Shown: positions 46,101 to 53,950, counted from the stretch's first letter. The stretch is 64,000 bases of DNA from Butyrivibrio hungatei (GCF_900101605.1 NZ_FMUR01000018.1:1-64000); one strand, 5' to 3'. Notes: a model not told the origin generated them from the letters alone. Numbers and translations: made by a program.

Positions 46101-48926
46101 AGACTTGGAAGGGTAGAAAAGAGAAGCTTTGCTGATGGCTATGAGATAAGCTATAAATATGACGCTCTTGATAGAGTAGAGAAAGTAGAAGGTTCTGACG
46201 GAAGGACTGTATCTTACGAGTATGATGTTATGGGCAGAGTCATCAAGGTGGTTGATGGTAATAGCACAACTCTTTATACATATACACCTACAGGTCGACT
46301 TAAGAGCGTAGTAGATGCTCTTGGAAATGAGACAGCCTATACTTATGATGCTCTTGATAAGCTTAAGAGTATACATAGGGCAGAAGGTCTTGTAGATGAT
46401 GCAGAAAAATCCGGAGATGTATTCCCTACAGTTGGAAAAGACGGACGTGTAACAATCTATTCATATGATCTTTCAGGTCAGCTTACGGAAGTAACTGATG
46501 CTCTTGGCCAGAGAGAAACTTATGAGTACGACCAGTATGGACGTCTTAAGACAAAGACTGACAGGGATAACTATGCAACAACATATGAGTATAACAATGC
46601 AGGTGCAGTAACAAAGGTAGGATATGCTGACGGAAGAAGTGTTTCATTCTCTTATAATGAACTTAATCAGCTTAATCAGATAAATGACTGGTACGGAAAG
46701 ACAATCCTTGAAAATGATATCTTAGGACGCCTTACAAAAGTAACAGACTTTAAGAACAGGACTGTTGCTTATGAGTATGGCGCTACAGGAGAAAGAACAA
46801 AGCTTACATATCCTGACGGAAGGGCAGTTTCTTATAAGTATGACGATAAGCTTCAGCTCAGCAGCGTTATCGGAAACGGTGAAGAAACGACCTATGCTTA
46901 TGATGAGATTGGCCGACTTGTAAGCAAGAACTTTGCTAACGGTGTGAGCCAGGCTTATACCTACATGCCCGGCGGAAATCTTGAGAGCATGACAAGTACC
47001 GATAAGCAGGGCGTACTTGATAAGTATTTCTATTCGTACAATAACGTAGGCCTTATCAGCGGCATAGATAGAAACAGACGTGGTCTTGATAAAGTATCGG
47101 GAAGATATGAGTATAGCTATGATGCTATCGGTCGTCTTACAAAGACAACACATGATGGAATAACCAAAGCTTCCTACGAGTATGATGCATTCGGCAACAG
47201 AACAAGTATGTCTGAAACAGAGACAAAGACATCTTACACATATGATGTCCTCGACAGACTTGTAGAAGCTAAGGAACTTAATAATTCTCAGGCTATACTT
47301 AAGACTTATGATTATGATAAGCGTGGTAACCAGACGAAAGAGTTCATAGACGGTCTCTTACAGAAGACCTTTACTTTTGATGCTACAAACATGCTCTCAA
47401 AGGTAGTTGATAAGGATAAGGGAGAACTTGAGAACCATTATAACGGACTTGGATTCAGAGTAGCATCCATAAGACCTGAAGAAAACATTGAGTATCTCTG
47501 TGACCTTTCAAAGGATTACTATAACCTTCTTGAAAGAACTGTAAACGGAGAGACAGAGAGCTTTGTATATGATAACAACGTAATCTCTATGTCAAAGTCA
47601 GGAAATAACTACTATTATCTCCAGGATGAACTTGGATCACCTATGTACATGACAGGTACTGACGGAGCAGTTGTATCATCATATGCATTCGATGATTTTG
47701 GAAGAAATATAGATCCGTTTACAGGCAATATAAGAAACAATAACTCGAAGCATGCATACACTAAACAGGGCAATATAATTCAGCCATTTGCTTTTACAGG
47801 CTATCAGGAAGATGAAGTATCAGGTCTTAAGTTTGCTCAGGCAAGATTCTACAAAGCAGAAACGGGTAGATTCCAGTCTGAAGATAATGTGAAAGGGTTC
47901 GTTGATATTCCATTCACATTTAACCATTACGGTTATTGTTGGGAAAATCCAATTGGTATAGTTGATAGAGATGGTAATTTTGGTGGATTTATTGCAAATG
48001 CGCTTGATAAAGCTGGTAATACTTTGGCACAAGGAGTATCAACAGTGTCATCGGCAGTTGTTTCAACGGCGAAAAGAGCAGGAAAATTTGTAGTAGATCA
48101 TAAAACAGAGATAGCAAAAGCTGGAATAAAGGTTGTTGCAGGAGTTGCCATTGGTGCATGTTGTGTGGCTGCAGCACCAGCAATTGCATCGGTTGCTGCA
48201 GGGGTATTTGCAGCATCTTCTGCGTCCGCTGCAATTGGTACAATAGTAACTACAACTGTTTTGGGAGGAGCCTTTTCGGGAGCAACATCAGTTGTTAATC
48301 AGTTTGTAGATGGTGATTTTAGTTATAAAGCCATTGACGGAAAAAAAGTGTTGTTAGATACTGCCACAGGAGCGCTTAAGGGAGCTGCGACCGGAATACT
48401 TGGAGTAGTTGGAGCAGGTGCATTTGGAGTGAATGCTGTATCAAAATTTGTGGCTAGTAAAGGCGGAGATCTGCTTTTGAGAACAGTTACAAATGCAGCA
48501 ATTGATATAGGGGGTGATTTTGTAAAAGCAAAGATTGGCAATAGTAATTATGGCGGCAGTGATGTTGTAAAATCCGGAATGTCCTCTGTTTTTTCTACAT
48601 TGGCGGGAGAAGTGATTGGTAAATTTACACCTATAAAAAATCTTATTGAAAAGAAGACAAATTTGAATATAGGAGATTCTAAAGCTGAAAATATGTATAA
48701 TACATATTCGGATTTAGCGAAAGCTTATCCAACTAAGGGAATATTTAATTATCCTTATAATGAAGCTAAAGATAGATTGCAAGAAGTTGTTTTGGCATGG
48801 CTTATTAAGAATTCTTTGAATTATGATAAGGGTGTTATTCAAAAAACAATTCAAACTATGTTTAAGTGCACTTTCCCAGAATTAGCAGAAGATGTATGGA
48901 ATTTTTGTGAAACGTGTATTGCTTGA
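43113..48926 (+). CDS. RHS polymorphic toxin with unrecognised tip
   Basis: 1937-aa protein without a signal peptide. The N-terminal 280 residues are closely related to those of the toxin at 26536, with H50-T51-G52-P-E-A at the same turn. A DUF6531-like entry (DPVNLNNGNYIN) and YD-repeat shell follow to about 1620, ending ARFYKAETGRFQSED...NPIGIVDRDG. The tip (about 1621-1937) starts with a long Ala/Gly/Val-rich hydrophobic stretch (about 1640-1750) and ends in about 120 residues with no family that I recognise (AENMYNTYSDLAKAYPTKGI, ELAEDVWNFCETCIA). No nuclease or NADase motif is seen. The linked candidate immunity proteins are membrane proteins, so membrane damage is a fair guess. Confidence 0.85.
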   Translation: MGFNGDNIEWHQAKIREYFNKCFGEVYNPFLHMSSELIQALTAFVTDETHTGPEADSAKKFIDQRQIKLVEDTIYCIQKLQSMMQGAGFESEVALLEDFKVDLSESDDSAVIKTQHLNKVAEDFAGYNSVFNEIYPKITHIHREVESIAGGCDVISRKSYTWPNPRESHLALDAITTPDKSGGFVPEFSRKFLAFHEEHSNDIEKSAFKSLLDTIVHNLHEIVEGMNKGALDITNFDGTKDNISWKDPKDILAPEDAEEYLKFFESYKAYLKGMIPRCQVYLYDPVNLNNGNYINDREDLNIAGVYPLSVRRFYNAQSEKSGYFGKGWTSLFDMHLTKEGEDDDSKIKILFADGHEGSYVRYFTKASTNEKKRKDNEIIGEEDSKKYDLDEIGEIEFVTTKDGRAVVKEDYENEEKEYIEEHGESGRLIEYKDYYRLIQDDGSYTEFKKDGKISAFGNERCELARVEYDGERPLGICDEYRYIRLYFNDNGCICTAKDNTGRAVRYEYEDKNGTNLLTLVTYPDGATRKYRYDKDGVINEVDTPNGTTFLKNEYDDKKRVTKQSFPDGGVITYLYDEDNHITTATEQNGLKVEYLSDEFGRHIGTRYPEQGIGESFTYNDKNQKTTATDKRGYTTRFSYDNRGHLTKVIDAKGNITNITYNAAGKPIVVKGPDGATYKYSYNSYGELTNVVNPLNEESRIYYDDNGQVERIRDAEGNYTYLKYDDNKDICYVKDSKGVETFYERDNLGRVISTKNALGAETTYEYDDMDRISKVTDPLGNVTRYSYDLLGKLIRVENPDGTSKEWTNNNIGKVSEYTDEAGRKTSIKYNNVWDEEEITLPNGGKVTYEYDLLKRLIKVTDPEHRETSYDYDENGNVIAEYNGDIRVRSITYDAVGNITSETDALGHVQKYDYDVNGNLIAVTDAVGNRYTREVDALGRLIKETDALGNSTCYAYTKIGELQSITDAEGRTTRFDYRKGQLIATYFCERLEQKLIYDRLGRVEKRSFADGYEISYKYDALDRVEKVEGSDGRTVSYEYDVMGRVIKVVDGNSTTLYTYTPTGRLKSVVDALGNETAYTYDALDKLKSIHRAEGLVDDAEKSGDVFPTVGKDGRVTIYSYDLSGQLTEVTDALGQRETYEYDQYGRLKTKTDRDNYATTYEYNNAGAVTKVGYADGRSVSFSYNELNQLNQINDWYGKTILENDILGRLTKVTDFKNRTVAYEYGATGERTKLTYPDGRAVSYKYDDKLQLSSVIGNGEETTYAYDEIGRLVSKNFANGVSQAYTYMPGGNLESMTSTDKQGVLDKYFYSYNNVGLISGIDRNRRGLDKVSGRYEYSYDAIGRLTKTTHDGITKASYEYDAFGNRTSMSETETKTSYTYDVLDRLVEAKELNNSQAILKTYDYDKRGNQTKEFIDGLLQKTFTFDATNMLSKVVDKDKGELENHYNGLGFRVASIRPEENIEYLCDLSKDYYNLLERTVNGETESFVYDNNVISMSKSGNNYYYLQDELGSPMYMTGTDGAVVSSYAFDDFGRNIDPFTGNIRNNNSKHAYTKQGNIIQPFAFTGYQEDEVSGLKFAQARFYKAETGRFQSEDNVKGFVDIPFTFNHYGYCWENPIGIVDRDGNFGGFIANALDKAGNTLAQGVSTVSSAVVSTAKRAGKFVVDHKTEIAKAGIKVVAGVAIGACCVAAAPAIASVAAGVFAASSASAAIGTIVTTTVLGGAFSGATSVVNQFVDGDFSYKAIDGKKVLLDTATGALKGAATGILGVVGAGAFGVNAVSKFVASKGGDLLLRTVTNAAIDIGGDFVKAKIGNSNYGGSDVVKSGMSSVFSTLAGEVIGKFTPIKNLIEKKTNLNIGDSKAENMYNTYSDLAKAYPTKGIFNYPYNEAKDRLQEVVLAWLIKNSLNYDKGVIQKTIQTMFKCTFPELAEDVWNFCETCIA

Positions 48927-48978
48927 TTGATAAAAAATGATAATGGAAAATATAAAATTATTATGAGGCGAAAAGAAA

Positions 48979-49620
48979 ATGACAGATTATAGACTTAATG
49001 ACGAAATACAGGATAACTATCAGAAAATAAACATAAAATTTTTAATTGTCGCTGCTATAACTATTGGTGCGGGAGTATGTGTGTTTATATATGATTCGCC
49101 AGACCGGGAGTTGTATTTCTTGGATTTATTATTTGCGACAATTGTTCTTGTTGCTGGATGCATAGGGATGGTAGGAGCATTGCATAAATATAAGGAATTA
49201 CCCGAAGGAGAGTTTTGCTGTAGACCTGGAAAGAATTCTATTGTATCTGCTAGATTTAGCATTTGTGTATGGTTTATAGCCGGATTATTATGGTATGGTT
49301 ACTATAATACGGAAGATTTAACAATGGGACAGGTGCTTTTTGGCGCGTTTCAAACAGTGCTTATATTATTTTCTATGATAAATTTTCTTTGTAGTAGAGT
49401 ATATGGAATAGTAGGAAATGGAGATAAATATATTAAGTTCGGAATTATGGGGCAAAAAGAACAGAGATATTCTGATATTGCTTATATTAGTAGAAAAATA
49501 AAATGGTTATTGTATTACAATGCATATAATCATGAAAAAGAGAAACTGTTTGGAGTAAATGCATTTTGGCAGGACGCAGACAAACTGCTTAGAAATGTTA
49601 GTGAAAAAGTTATAGATTGA
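48979..49620 (+). CDS. polytopic membrane protein, putative immunity to RHS toxin 2
   Basis: 213-aa protein with four predicted TM helices (about 22-42, 49-69, 92-112, 120-140) and a cytoplasmic C-terminal domain (about 145-213) with the strand pattern of small bacterial PH-like domains (GDKYIKFGIMGQKEQRYSDI). It lies 52 nt after the toxin gene and has AGGCG-type upstream signal. As the first gene after the toxin it is the best candidate for its cognate immunity protein (inference from position and membrane location). Confidence 0.65.
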   Translation: MTDYRLNDEIQDNYQKINIKFLIVAAITIGAGVCVFIYDSPDRELYFLDLLFATIVLVAGCIGMVGALHKYKELPEGEFCCRPGKNSIVSARFSICVWFIAGLLWYGYYNTEDLTMGQVLFGAFQTVLILFSMINFLCSRVYGIVGNGDKYIKFGIMGQKEQRYSDIAYISRKIKWLLYYNAYNHEKEKLFGVNAFWQDADKLLRNVSEKVID

Positions 49621-49861
49621 AATTTATACAGTAGCAGATAAAACAATACTTTTGAAAGGCATGGATTATGCTGAGAGTATGTCGTTTATAGGATGTTTTT
49701 TCGAAAATGGTATGAGGAAGGTATAAATGACATTTTTAGGAAATTTCAAAGTATCAATAACAGAAATATTAATGACAATGTTAGTAATGATAAGCTGAAA
49801 GAGTAAACAGATTGAAATAACGTATATTTGTTGGAGCGGGTTTTTACCCGCTTTAACTGTA
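49621..49861 (+). other. degraded spacer before the RHS remnant
   Basis: No convincing gene. It has a 37-codon open frame (49693-49806, starting MFFRKWYEEGINDIF) without a ribosome site, possibly the tail of a lost gene, and ends with a terminator hairpin at 49835-49852. Confidence 0.4.
49835..49855 (+). terminator. array terminator hairpin, copy 1
   Basis: AGCGGGT, TTTT loop, ACCCGCT, then TT. The flanks TTGTT before and TTAACTGTATAT after are shared with copy 2 at 51335. Confidence 0.75.
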
Positions 49862-50137
49862 TATCCTAACGGAAGAATGGATATCATCTATGGGAAGAAT
49901 AATAAGGTAGTTGAGAGCAGAAGCACAACTCTTTATACCTATACCGCTACAGGACGTTTTAAGAGCGTTGTAGATGCTCTTGGCTGGAAAGAAACATATG
50001 AGTACGACCAGTATGGACGCCTTAAGACAAAGAATGACAGGGATAACTATGCGACAACATATGAATACAATAATTCAGGTGCTGTAATCAAGGTTGGATA
50101 CGCTGACGGAAGAAGCGTAGAGTTCTCTTATAAGTAG
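49862..50137 (+). pseudogene. RHS gene remnant with internal deletion
   Basis: The frame reads YPNGRMDIIYG, VVESRSTTLYTYTATGRF, KSVVDALG, then directly ETYEYDQYGRLKTK and VGYADGRSVEFSYK-stop. Every piece matches the YD-repeat region of the toxin at 43113 (about residues 1045-1180), but the part between its two VDALG/DALG motifs is missing, as expected for recombination between repeats. It starts right after the terminator hairpin and has no ribosome site, so it is a fragment of a former RHS gene and not an independent gene. Confidence 0.85.
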
Positions 50138-50204
50138 CAAATAGGAGGAAGTGAACATATCTTAGATATAAAGATATTTAAGATTGTTTCATAACAGAAG
50201 AAAT

Positions 50205-50732
50205 ATGATTTTTAAATATAATAAGTATGATTTAACGGAGAAAAATCTATATTATCTTACTATGGTGGCTATGCTAAATGTAGAAATCATAGTTGAGTTG
50301 ATTTTTGTTGTTGGTGCAGTCCACTTGACTTATCAACAGGAAAGTATTGATGCAAAAACAATTATATATGCGATTATAATTATTTCTTTTGGATTTATTT
50401 TTTTTATACCGGATGCATTATATAGAAAAGTAACATTAAGAAAAAGAATCCAAAAGATAAATAATGCATTAGATGTTGATATGTTCTCAGCATTAGCGGG
50501 GAAAAAGATAAGTAAGGATCTGATATATAAAGACGACGAGTGGTTTATTGCAGTACCATCACCGGATTGTATTGTATTAAATAAAAACTATATAACGAAA
50601 GATATTGAAATCAAGCCAAAATCTCGAGTAATTAAAGTTGTTATACATACGGTTGATGGAGATACTATTACATATATGGTAGAAGAAAAATGGAAATATA
50701 TGATTGATCGTTTGAAAAAGTGGATGAGGTGA
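50205..50732 (+). CDS. small membrane protein, putative orphan immunity protein
   Basis: 175-aa protein with two TM helices (about 20-42 and 52-73) followed by a cytoplasmic domain with strands VIKVVIHTVDGDTITYMVEEKWK near the end, similar in outline to the PH-like domain of neighbouring array members. ATG 50205 follows AGAAGAAAT; the upstream TTG 50184 lacks a ribosome site. It comes straight after the RHS remnant, where the immunity gene of the lost toxin tip would be (inference). AT-rich. Confidence 0.6.
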   Translation: MIFKYNKYDLTEKNLYYLTMVAMLNVEIIVELIFVVGAVHLTYQQESIDAKTIIYAIIIISFGFIFFIPDALYRKVTLRKRIQKINNALDVDMFSALAGKKISKDLIYKDDEWFIAVPSPDCIVLNKNYITKDIEIKPKSRVIKVVIHTVDGDTITYMVEEKWKYMIDRLKKWMR

Positions 50733-50739
50733 TAAGGAG

Positions 50740-51133
50740 ATGAAATATCTAACAAGTGCAATTACAGCATTACTGATTATAATAAGCTATTCAGTTTTAT
50801 TGAATCTAAGTAAACAAACAGCTTTTTTGGATGAGAGCGGAAATGGTTTTATTGTTAAGTTCCCTAAAATCTTAGACTTTGCAGCTCGTCTTAATATAAT
50901 TGGGGTAGTTTTGGAGTTTGTTTATGTGAGATGGAATATTGTTGTTGATGAAAATAAACTCACATGCAATCGTATTTTCTAATGTAGATATAGAAGAAAT
51001 TGACGAGGTGGATTTATCAAGAGAGATTGTAAAAATATCTACTAATAACAAAGTAATAACGTATATTGATAAAGATTGCGATAATTTTGATAAAATATGT
51101 GAGAAATTGGCTGAATATGGTAAAGCTGAGTGA
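50740..51133 (+). pseudogene. frameshifted two-TM/PH-like immunity gene
   Basis: ATG 50740 (after AAGGAG) opens an 80-codon frame with a signal-like TM helix and a second TM, ending VDENKLTCNRIF-stop at 50982. From about 50940 the +1 frame continues with HAIVFSNVDIEEIDEVDLSREIVKISTNNKVITYIDKDC to 51133, which is the PH-like tail expected for this family. The two parts join if one base is restored around 50975-50982. So it is probably an inactivated gene; a sequencing error is possible. Confidence 0.7.
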
Positions 51134-51147
51134 CAATATTATTGGTG

Positions 51148-51259
51148 GCTGAGTGTATATATGGCGGATTGAGAATTGAAACTTCATATTGGTACATACA
51201 ATTCTTCGATTGATATTGTTAATAACATGTCTCGATATATCAATATAAAAAAGGTGTAA
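51148..51259 (+). pseudogene. 3' remnant of an immunity gene
   Basis: This DNA matches the last 100 bases of the intact gene at 52087: ATATATGGCGGAT, GAAACTTCATATTGGTACAT, ACATGTCTCGATATAT and a final stop. It contains an in-frame TGA after GCGGAT where the intact copy has CGA. No start, so it is a decayed tail left by recombination. Confidence 0.75.
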
Positions 51260-51334
51260 TAGTTTGCAATTATAGGTTGGTGTTCGATATTCTATAAGGA
51301 TAAAAAGAATAATAGAAAAGTATCTATTTGTTAG

Positions 51335-51355
51335 AGCGGGTATTTACCCGCTTTA
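51335..51355 (+). terminator. array terminator hairpin, copy 2
   Basis: AGCGGGT, ATTT, ACCCGCT, TT, nearly identical to copy 1 at 49835 including flanks TTTGTT and TTAACTGTATAT. Confidence 0.75.
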
Positions 51356-51362
51356 ACTGTAT

Positions 51363-51629
51363 ATGCTAGTGGAAGAGAAGATATTTATAATTGCGTGGAT
51401 AAACGTCAGATTTTATAAAAGGTATCCTACACATGAAGAGGCTGCTGAAAGATTAGAGAAAAGGTATCTTGATATTGCTAGACAGTCAAAAAAACTACGA
51501 AAAGAGTTTAATGATATGGTGAAGATATGGCGCGATGATATGGATGATATAACGGATGTTTTGTCGGGCAATCTAATTGATTTATTAGGAGCAATTCTTG
51601 ATATTGGAAGGCAGGAGGAGTGCGCATGA
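51363..51629 (+). CDS. small helical protein, possible orphan toxin tip
   Basis: 88-aa open frame, highly charged helix-rich (THEEAAERLEKRYLDIARQS, RKEFNDMVKIWRDDMDDI) with a hydrophobic end (LIDLLGAILDIG). It follows the repeated terminator at the same place where the RHS remnant follows copy 1. Its stop overlaps the start of the next membrane protein (ATGA). That is how a toxin C-terminus and its immunity gene are usually joined, so this may be the severed end of a toxin. No ribosome site is visible before ATG 51363, and expression is doubtful. Confidence 0.4.
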   Translation: MLVEEKIFIIAWINVRFYKRYPTHEEAAERLEKRYLDIARQSKKLRKEFNDMVKIWRDDMDDITDVLSGNLIDLLGAILDIGRQEECA

Positions 51630-52081
51630 AATTTGTGGTGAAATGTAAAAATAAGCTTTTTAAGGCTATATCGTATTTTCTTTCTTTTGGTGTATATATA
51701 GCAATGTGCGTAGCAATAGTATTAAATAGTGCGACGCCGAAGGATTTTTGGATGATTTTGGTGTTGGCTGTTTCGTCAATTATAATTATGGGGGTGTATG
51801 CTTTTTGCAAACTCGGAGCTATAATAGTTAATTCAATAGAAGTGGAATCGGACATTCTGATTATAAAGAAAATATTTAAGCCAGAAAGAACAATAAGTGC
51901 TTCTGAAATAAAAAAATATACTATTGGTAGAAAAAAAATGAATAAGGGCCCAAGGCGAGAGTATATTCATGTGTATTATGATGATACTTTCGTTGAGTTA
52001 TATGAAGATAACGTATGTAATTTTGAAATGTTGTTAGATTATTTAAAAAATCAAAACTGTATGGAGGGAATAGAGTTATAA
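51626..52081 (+). CDS. two-TM protein with PH-like domain, putative immunity protein
   Basis: 151-aa protein: basic start, TM1 (about 11-33), TM2 (about 41-63), then a cytoplasmic PH-like beta domain (VESDILIIKKIFKPERTISASEIKKYTIG, YIHVYYDDTFVELYE) and a final helix. ATG 51626 has AGGAGG six bases upstream; the in-frame GTG 51620 overlaps that site. It shares architecture with the genes at 52087, 53030, 53951, 54454 and 55607. Function is inferred from its place in the toxin array. Confidence 0.65.
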   Translation: MKFVVKCKNKLFKAISYFLSFGVYIAMCVAIVLNSATPKDFWMILVLAVSSIIIMGVYAFCKLGAIIVNSIEVESDILIIKKIFKPERTISASEIKKYTIGRKKMNKGPRREYIHVYYDDTFVELYEDNVCNFEMLLDYLKNQNCMEGIEL

Positions 52082-52086
52082 ATGCT

Positions 52087-52491
52087 ATGTATGAGCAACG
52101 AGAAAAATTTATCAATAAGTATCTAAAGTTTGCAGTGCTTATTGTCCCGATAGGCTTTGGAGCATATCCGACTATACATTTTAATGGAATGGCGAAGAGG
52201 TTATTTTGCATATTTATTGTCTCAATTGGAGCGTCGCTTCTTCTTATTCCTTTAATGTGGATTTCATTGAAGCATTTTTATGTATATGAGGATAGGATTG
52301 TAATAAAAGGTTTATTGTACAAGAAGCAGTATCTATATGAAAACATTATTAAGTGTTTTTTTAGAAGGAATACAGAAACGCTATGCTTATATATGGCGGA
52401 TCGAGAAGTGAAACTTCATATTGGTACATACAATTCTTCAAAGGACATTGTTGGTAACATGTCTCGATATATTAGTATTAAAGAGGTATAG
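52087..52491 (+). CDS. two-TM protein with PH-like domain, putative immunity protein
   Basis: 134-aa protein with TM1 (about 13-33), TM2 (about 40-62), then YVYEDRIVIKGLLYKKQYLYENIIKCFF and LYMADREVKLHIGTYNSSKD, the PH-like pattern of this array. It begins 5 nt after the previous stop. The 3' hundred bases occur a second time as a decayed copy at 51148, showing duplication within the array. Confidence 0.65.
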   Translation: MYEQREKFINKYLKFAVLIVPIGFGAYPTIHFNGMAKRLFCIFIVSIGASLLLIPLMWISLKHFYVYEDRIVIKGLLYKKQYLYENIIKCFFRRNTETLCLYMADREVKLHIGTYNSSKDIVGNMSRYISIKEV

Positions 52492-52550
52492 TATAAACCG
52501 TAGCTATATAAAGCGGACGGTTGAGCTTGTAGAATTAAGATTTTTCATAA

Positions 52551-52591
52551 AAAAAGTGGCTATGTAGATTTATGAGGCGTAGTCATTTTTT
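52551..52591 (+). terminator. terminator after the 52087 gene
   Basis: Stem TGGCTATG (52557-52564) with CGTAGTCA (52578-52585), flanked by an A-run before and six Ts after. Confidence 0.65.
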
Positions 52592-52610
52592 AAAGCAATA
52601 TGTGTTTTTT

Positions 52611-52632
52611 AGAGCGGGGATTTCCCCGCTCT
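52611..52632 (+). terminator. array terminator hairpin, copy 3 (variant)
   Basis: AGAGCGGGG, ATTT loop, CCCCGCTCT. It has the same AGAGCGGG core as copies 1 and 2 with compensating changes (GGGG/CCCC), followed by CTATATAT. Again a truncated gene begins just downstream. Confidence 0.7.
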
Positions 52633-52697
52633 AGCTATATATAAAGCATATTATCTATGAGAGTGATGAATATAGTGGTGCGATAGTTTTTTCAATT

Positions 52698-53030
52698 ATG
52701 ATGGTGCTATCAATATTTGCTTCGATGTATGCATTATTGCTTTGGCTTTTATACTTTCATTATCCGATACTATTAGATATACCGAATTGCATGAGCGGTA
52801 ATTATTGCTATGGAGAAGGAGTTTCAAAATCTAATGATTATTCTGATGAGAATTATATAGACAGAAGAAGTGTTGATATGGAGATAAATGGTGACACAAA
52901 ACGGATGTATTTGTATTCTTGCGGAATACGAGAGGGAGACAGATGTGTGGTGGTGTATCTTCCTCATAGTAATGTTGGGCAAGCTGTGCCGGTGGATAGT
53001 GTCGGTGATTACAAAAAGGAGGATAGGTAA
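52698..53030 (+). pseudogene. 5'-truncated member of the 147-aa membrane family
   Basis: 110 codons from ATG 52698, with no ribosome site. It matches the C-terminal three quarters of the intact proteins at 53479 and 55137: a TM helix, YHYPILLDIPN, then YIDRRSVDMEINGDTKRMYLYS and YLPHSNVGQAVP. The frame stays open back to about 52635, right at the terminator hairpin, so the first part of the gene seems to have been replaced by the hairpin unit. Its stop overlaps the next start (TAATG). It might still be expressed by read-through. Confidence 0.6.
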
Positions 53031-53473
53031 TGAAAGACAATGGTATTAGGGAAAAGAACAGTGTTGATGCTGATAATATAAGCGAGATATATGATATTAA
53101 GCTTCCTGGAGCATTGGCGGGACTGTGTGTTGCATGGGTTGTTTTTGGGGTGATTTTTACTACTACAATGTTGGTTACTTCAAAAAATTCCAATACTGTA
53201 ACTAAAGGACATTATTATTTGGGAATGGCGTGTATTGCTATTGGCCTCATAGGCTTCATATTTAGCAAAAACTGGAAAGTTACTGTTTCGGAAAAAAATA
53301 TAATACATACAAGTGTCTTTGGCATTACAAAAGAGTATTCCAAAGATGATATAACGGATGCAAAACTTGGAAGTAAGAGAGAATTAGTAATACGCTTTAA
53401 AAAAGGCAAGGTAACAATTGATCCGGCAGCAACAAATTATTCGCGATTGGTTTGTGAAGTGTTAGAGGAGTGA
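53030..53473 (+). CDS. two-TM protein with PH-like domain, duplicated (copy Y1)
   Basis: 147-aa protein: short polar N-terminus, TM1 (about 28-48), TM2 (about 62-80), then WKVTVSEKNIIHTSVFGITKEYSKDDITDAKLGS and ELVIRFKKGKVTIDP, a PH-like domain. AGGATAGG precedes ATG 53030. From about SEIYDIKLPGA on it is almost identical to the protein at 55607, both in protein and DNA, while the N-termini differ. Putative immunity protein. Confidence 0.7.
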   Translation: MKDNGIREKNSVDADNISEIYDIKLPGALAGLCVAWVVFGVIFTTTMLVTSKNSNTVTKGHYYLGMACIAIGLIGFIFSKNWKVTVSEKNIIHTSVFGITKEYSKDDITDAKLGSKRELVIRFKKGKVTIDPAATNYSRLVCEVLEE

Positions 53474-53478
53474 TGTTA

Positions 53479-53922
53479 ATGACTACAGGTGTTTTGGTTA
53501 GAGAGTATGCCAATATTGTAGTGACGTTAATGGCATTAATATATGCGACTGTCAAATTATTAAGATGTAAACGATTATTTACTCATTTAAACTTTGAAAG
53601 TGAGAATGCAAAAAAAGTTATAAACATAATTTTTACGCCGATTGTATATGCAGGAATATTTCTAGTGTTATATAAATATTATCCACTAGTGTTAGATTTG
53701 CCATTTGTATTAAATAAAACGTATTGTGCTGAAAGGGCAATTGCCAGAGGATATAGTCATTCTGATCCTGAATTTTATGAGAGGAGATATGTCGATATGG
53801 AGATAAATGGCAAGATTGAAAGAATGAGGTTGTATTCTTATGAAATAAATGAGAATGAAGAATATAGGTTAATATATCTTCCTAATAGTAAATTGGGACA
53901 GGTTGTGCCGGATATAAAATAA
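53479..53922 (+). CDS. small membrane protein, duplicated (copy X2)
   Basis: 147-aa protein with an N-terminal TM (about 6-26) and a second TM (about 50-70), then an extracytoplasmic or cytoplasmic beta domain with two Cys-free strands and the motif RRYVDMEINGKIERMRLYSYE and YLPNSKLGQVVPDIK. No family recognised. ATG 53479 has AGAGGAG eight bases upstream and matches the start of the paralogue at 55137, also 147 aa. It follows copy Y1 as part of a repeated X-Y gene pair. Confidence 0.68.
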   Translation: MTTGVLVREYANIVVTLMALIYATVKLLRCKRLFTHLNFESENAKKVINIIFTPIVYAGIFLVLYKYYPLVLDLPFVLNKTYCAERAIARGYSHSDPEFYERRYVDMEINGKIERMRLYSYEINENEEYRLIYLPNSKLGQVVPDIK

Positions 53923-53950
53923 TTTTAAAAAATGGAGAGTGTTACGCATA

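Noticed and set aside
49877-50137. Separate small YD-repeat protein gene
   Set aside because: All of it aligns inside the RHS shell of the toxin at 43113 with a deletion, and there is no ribosome site; treated as a remnant.
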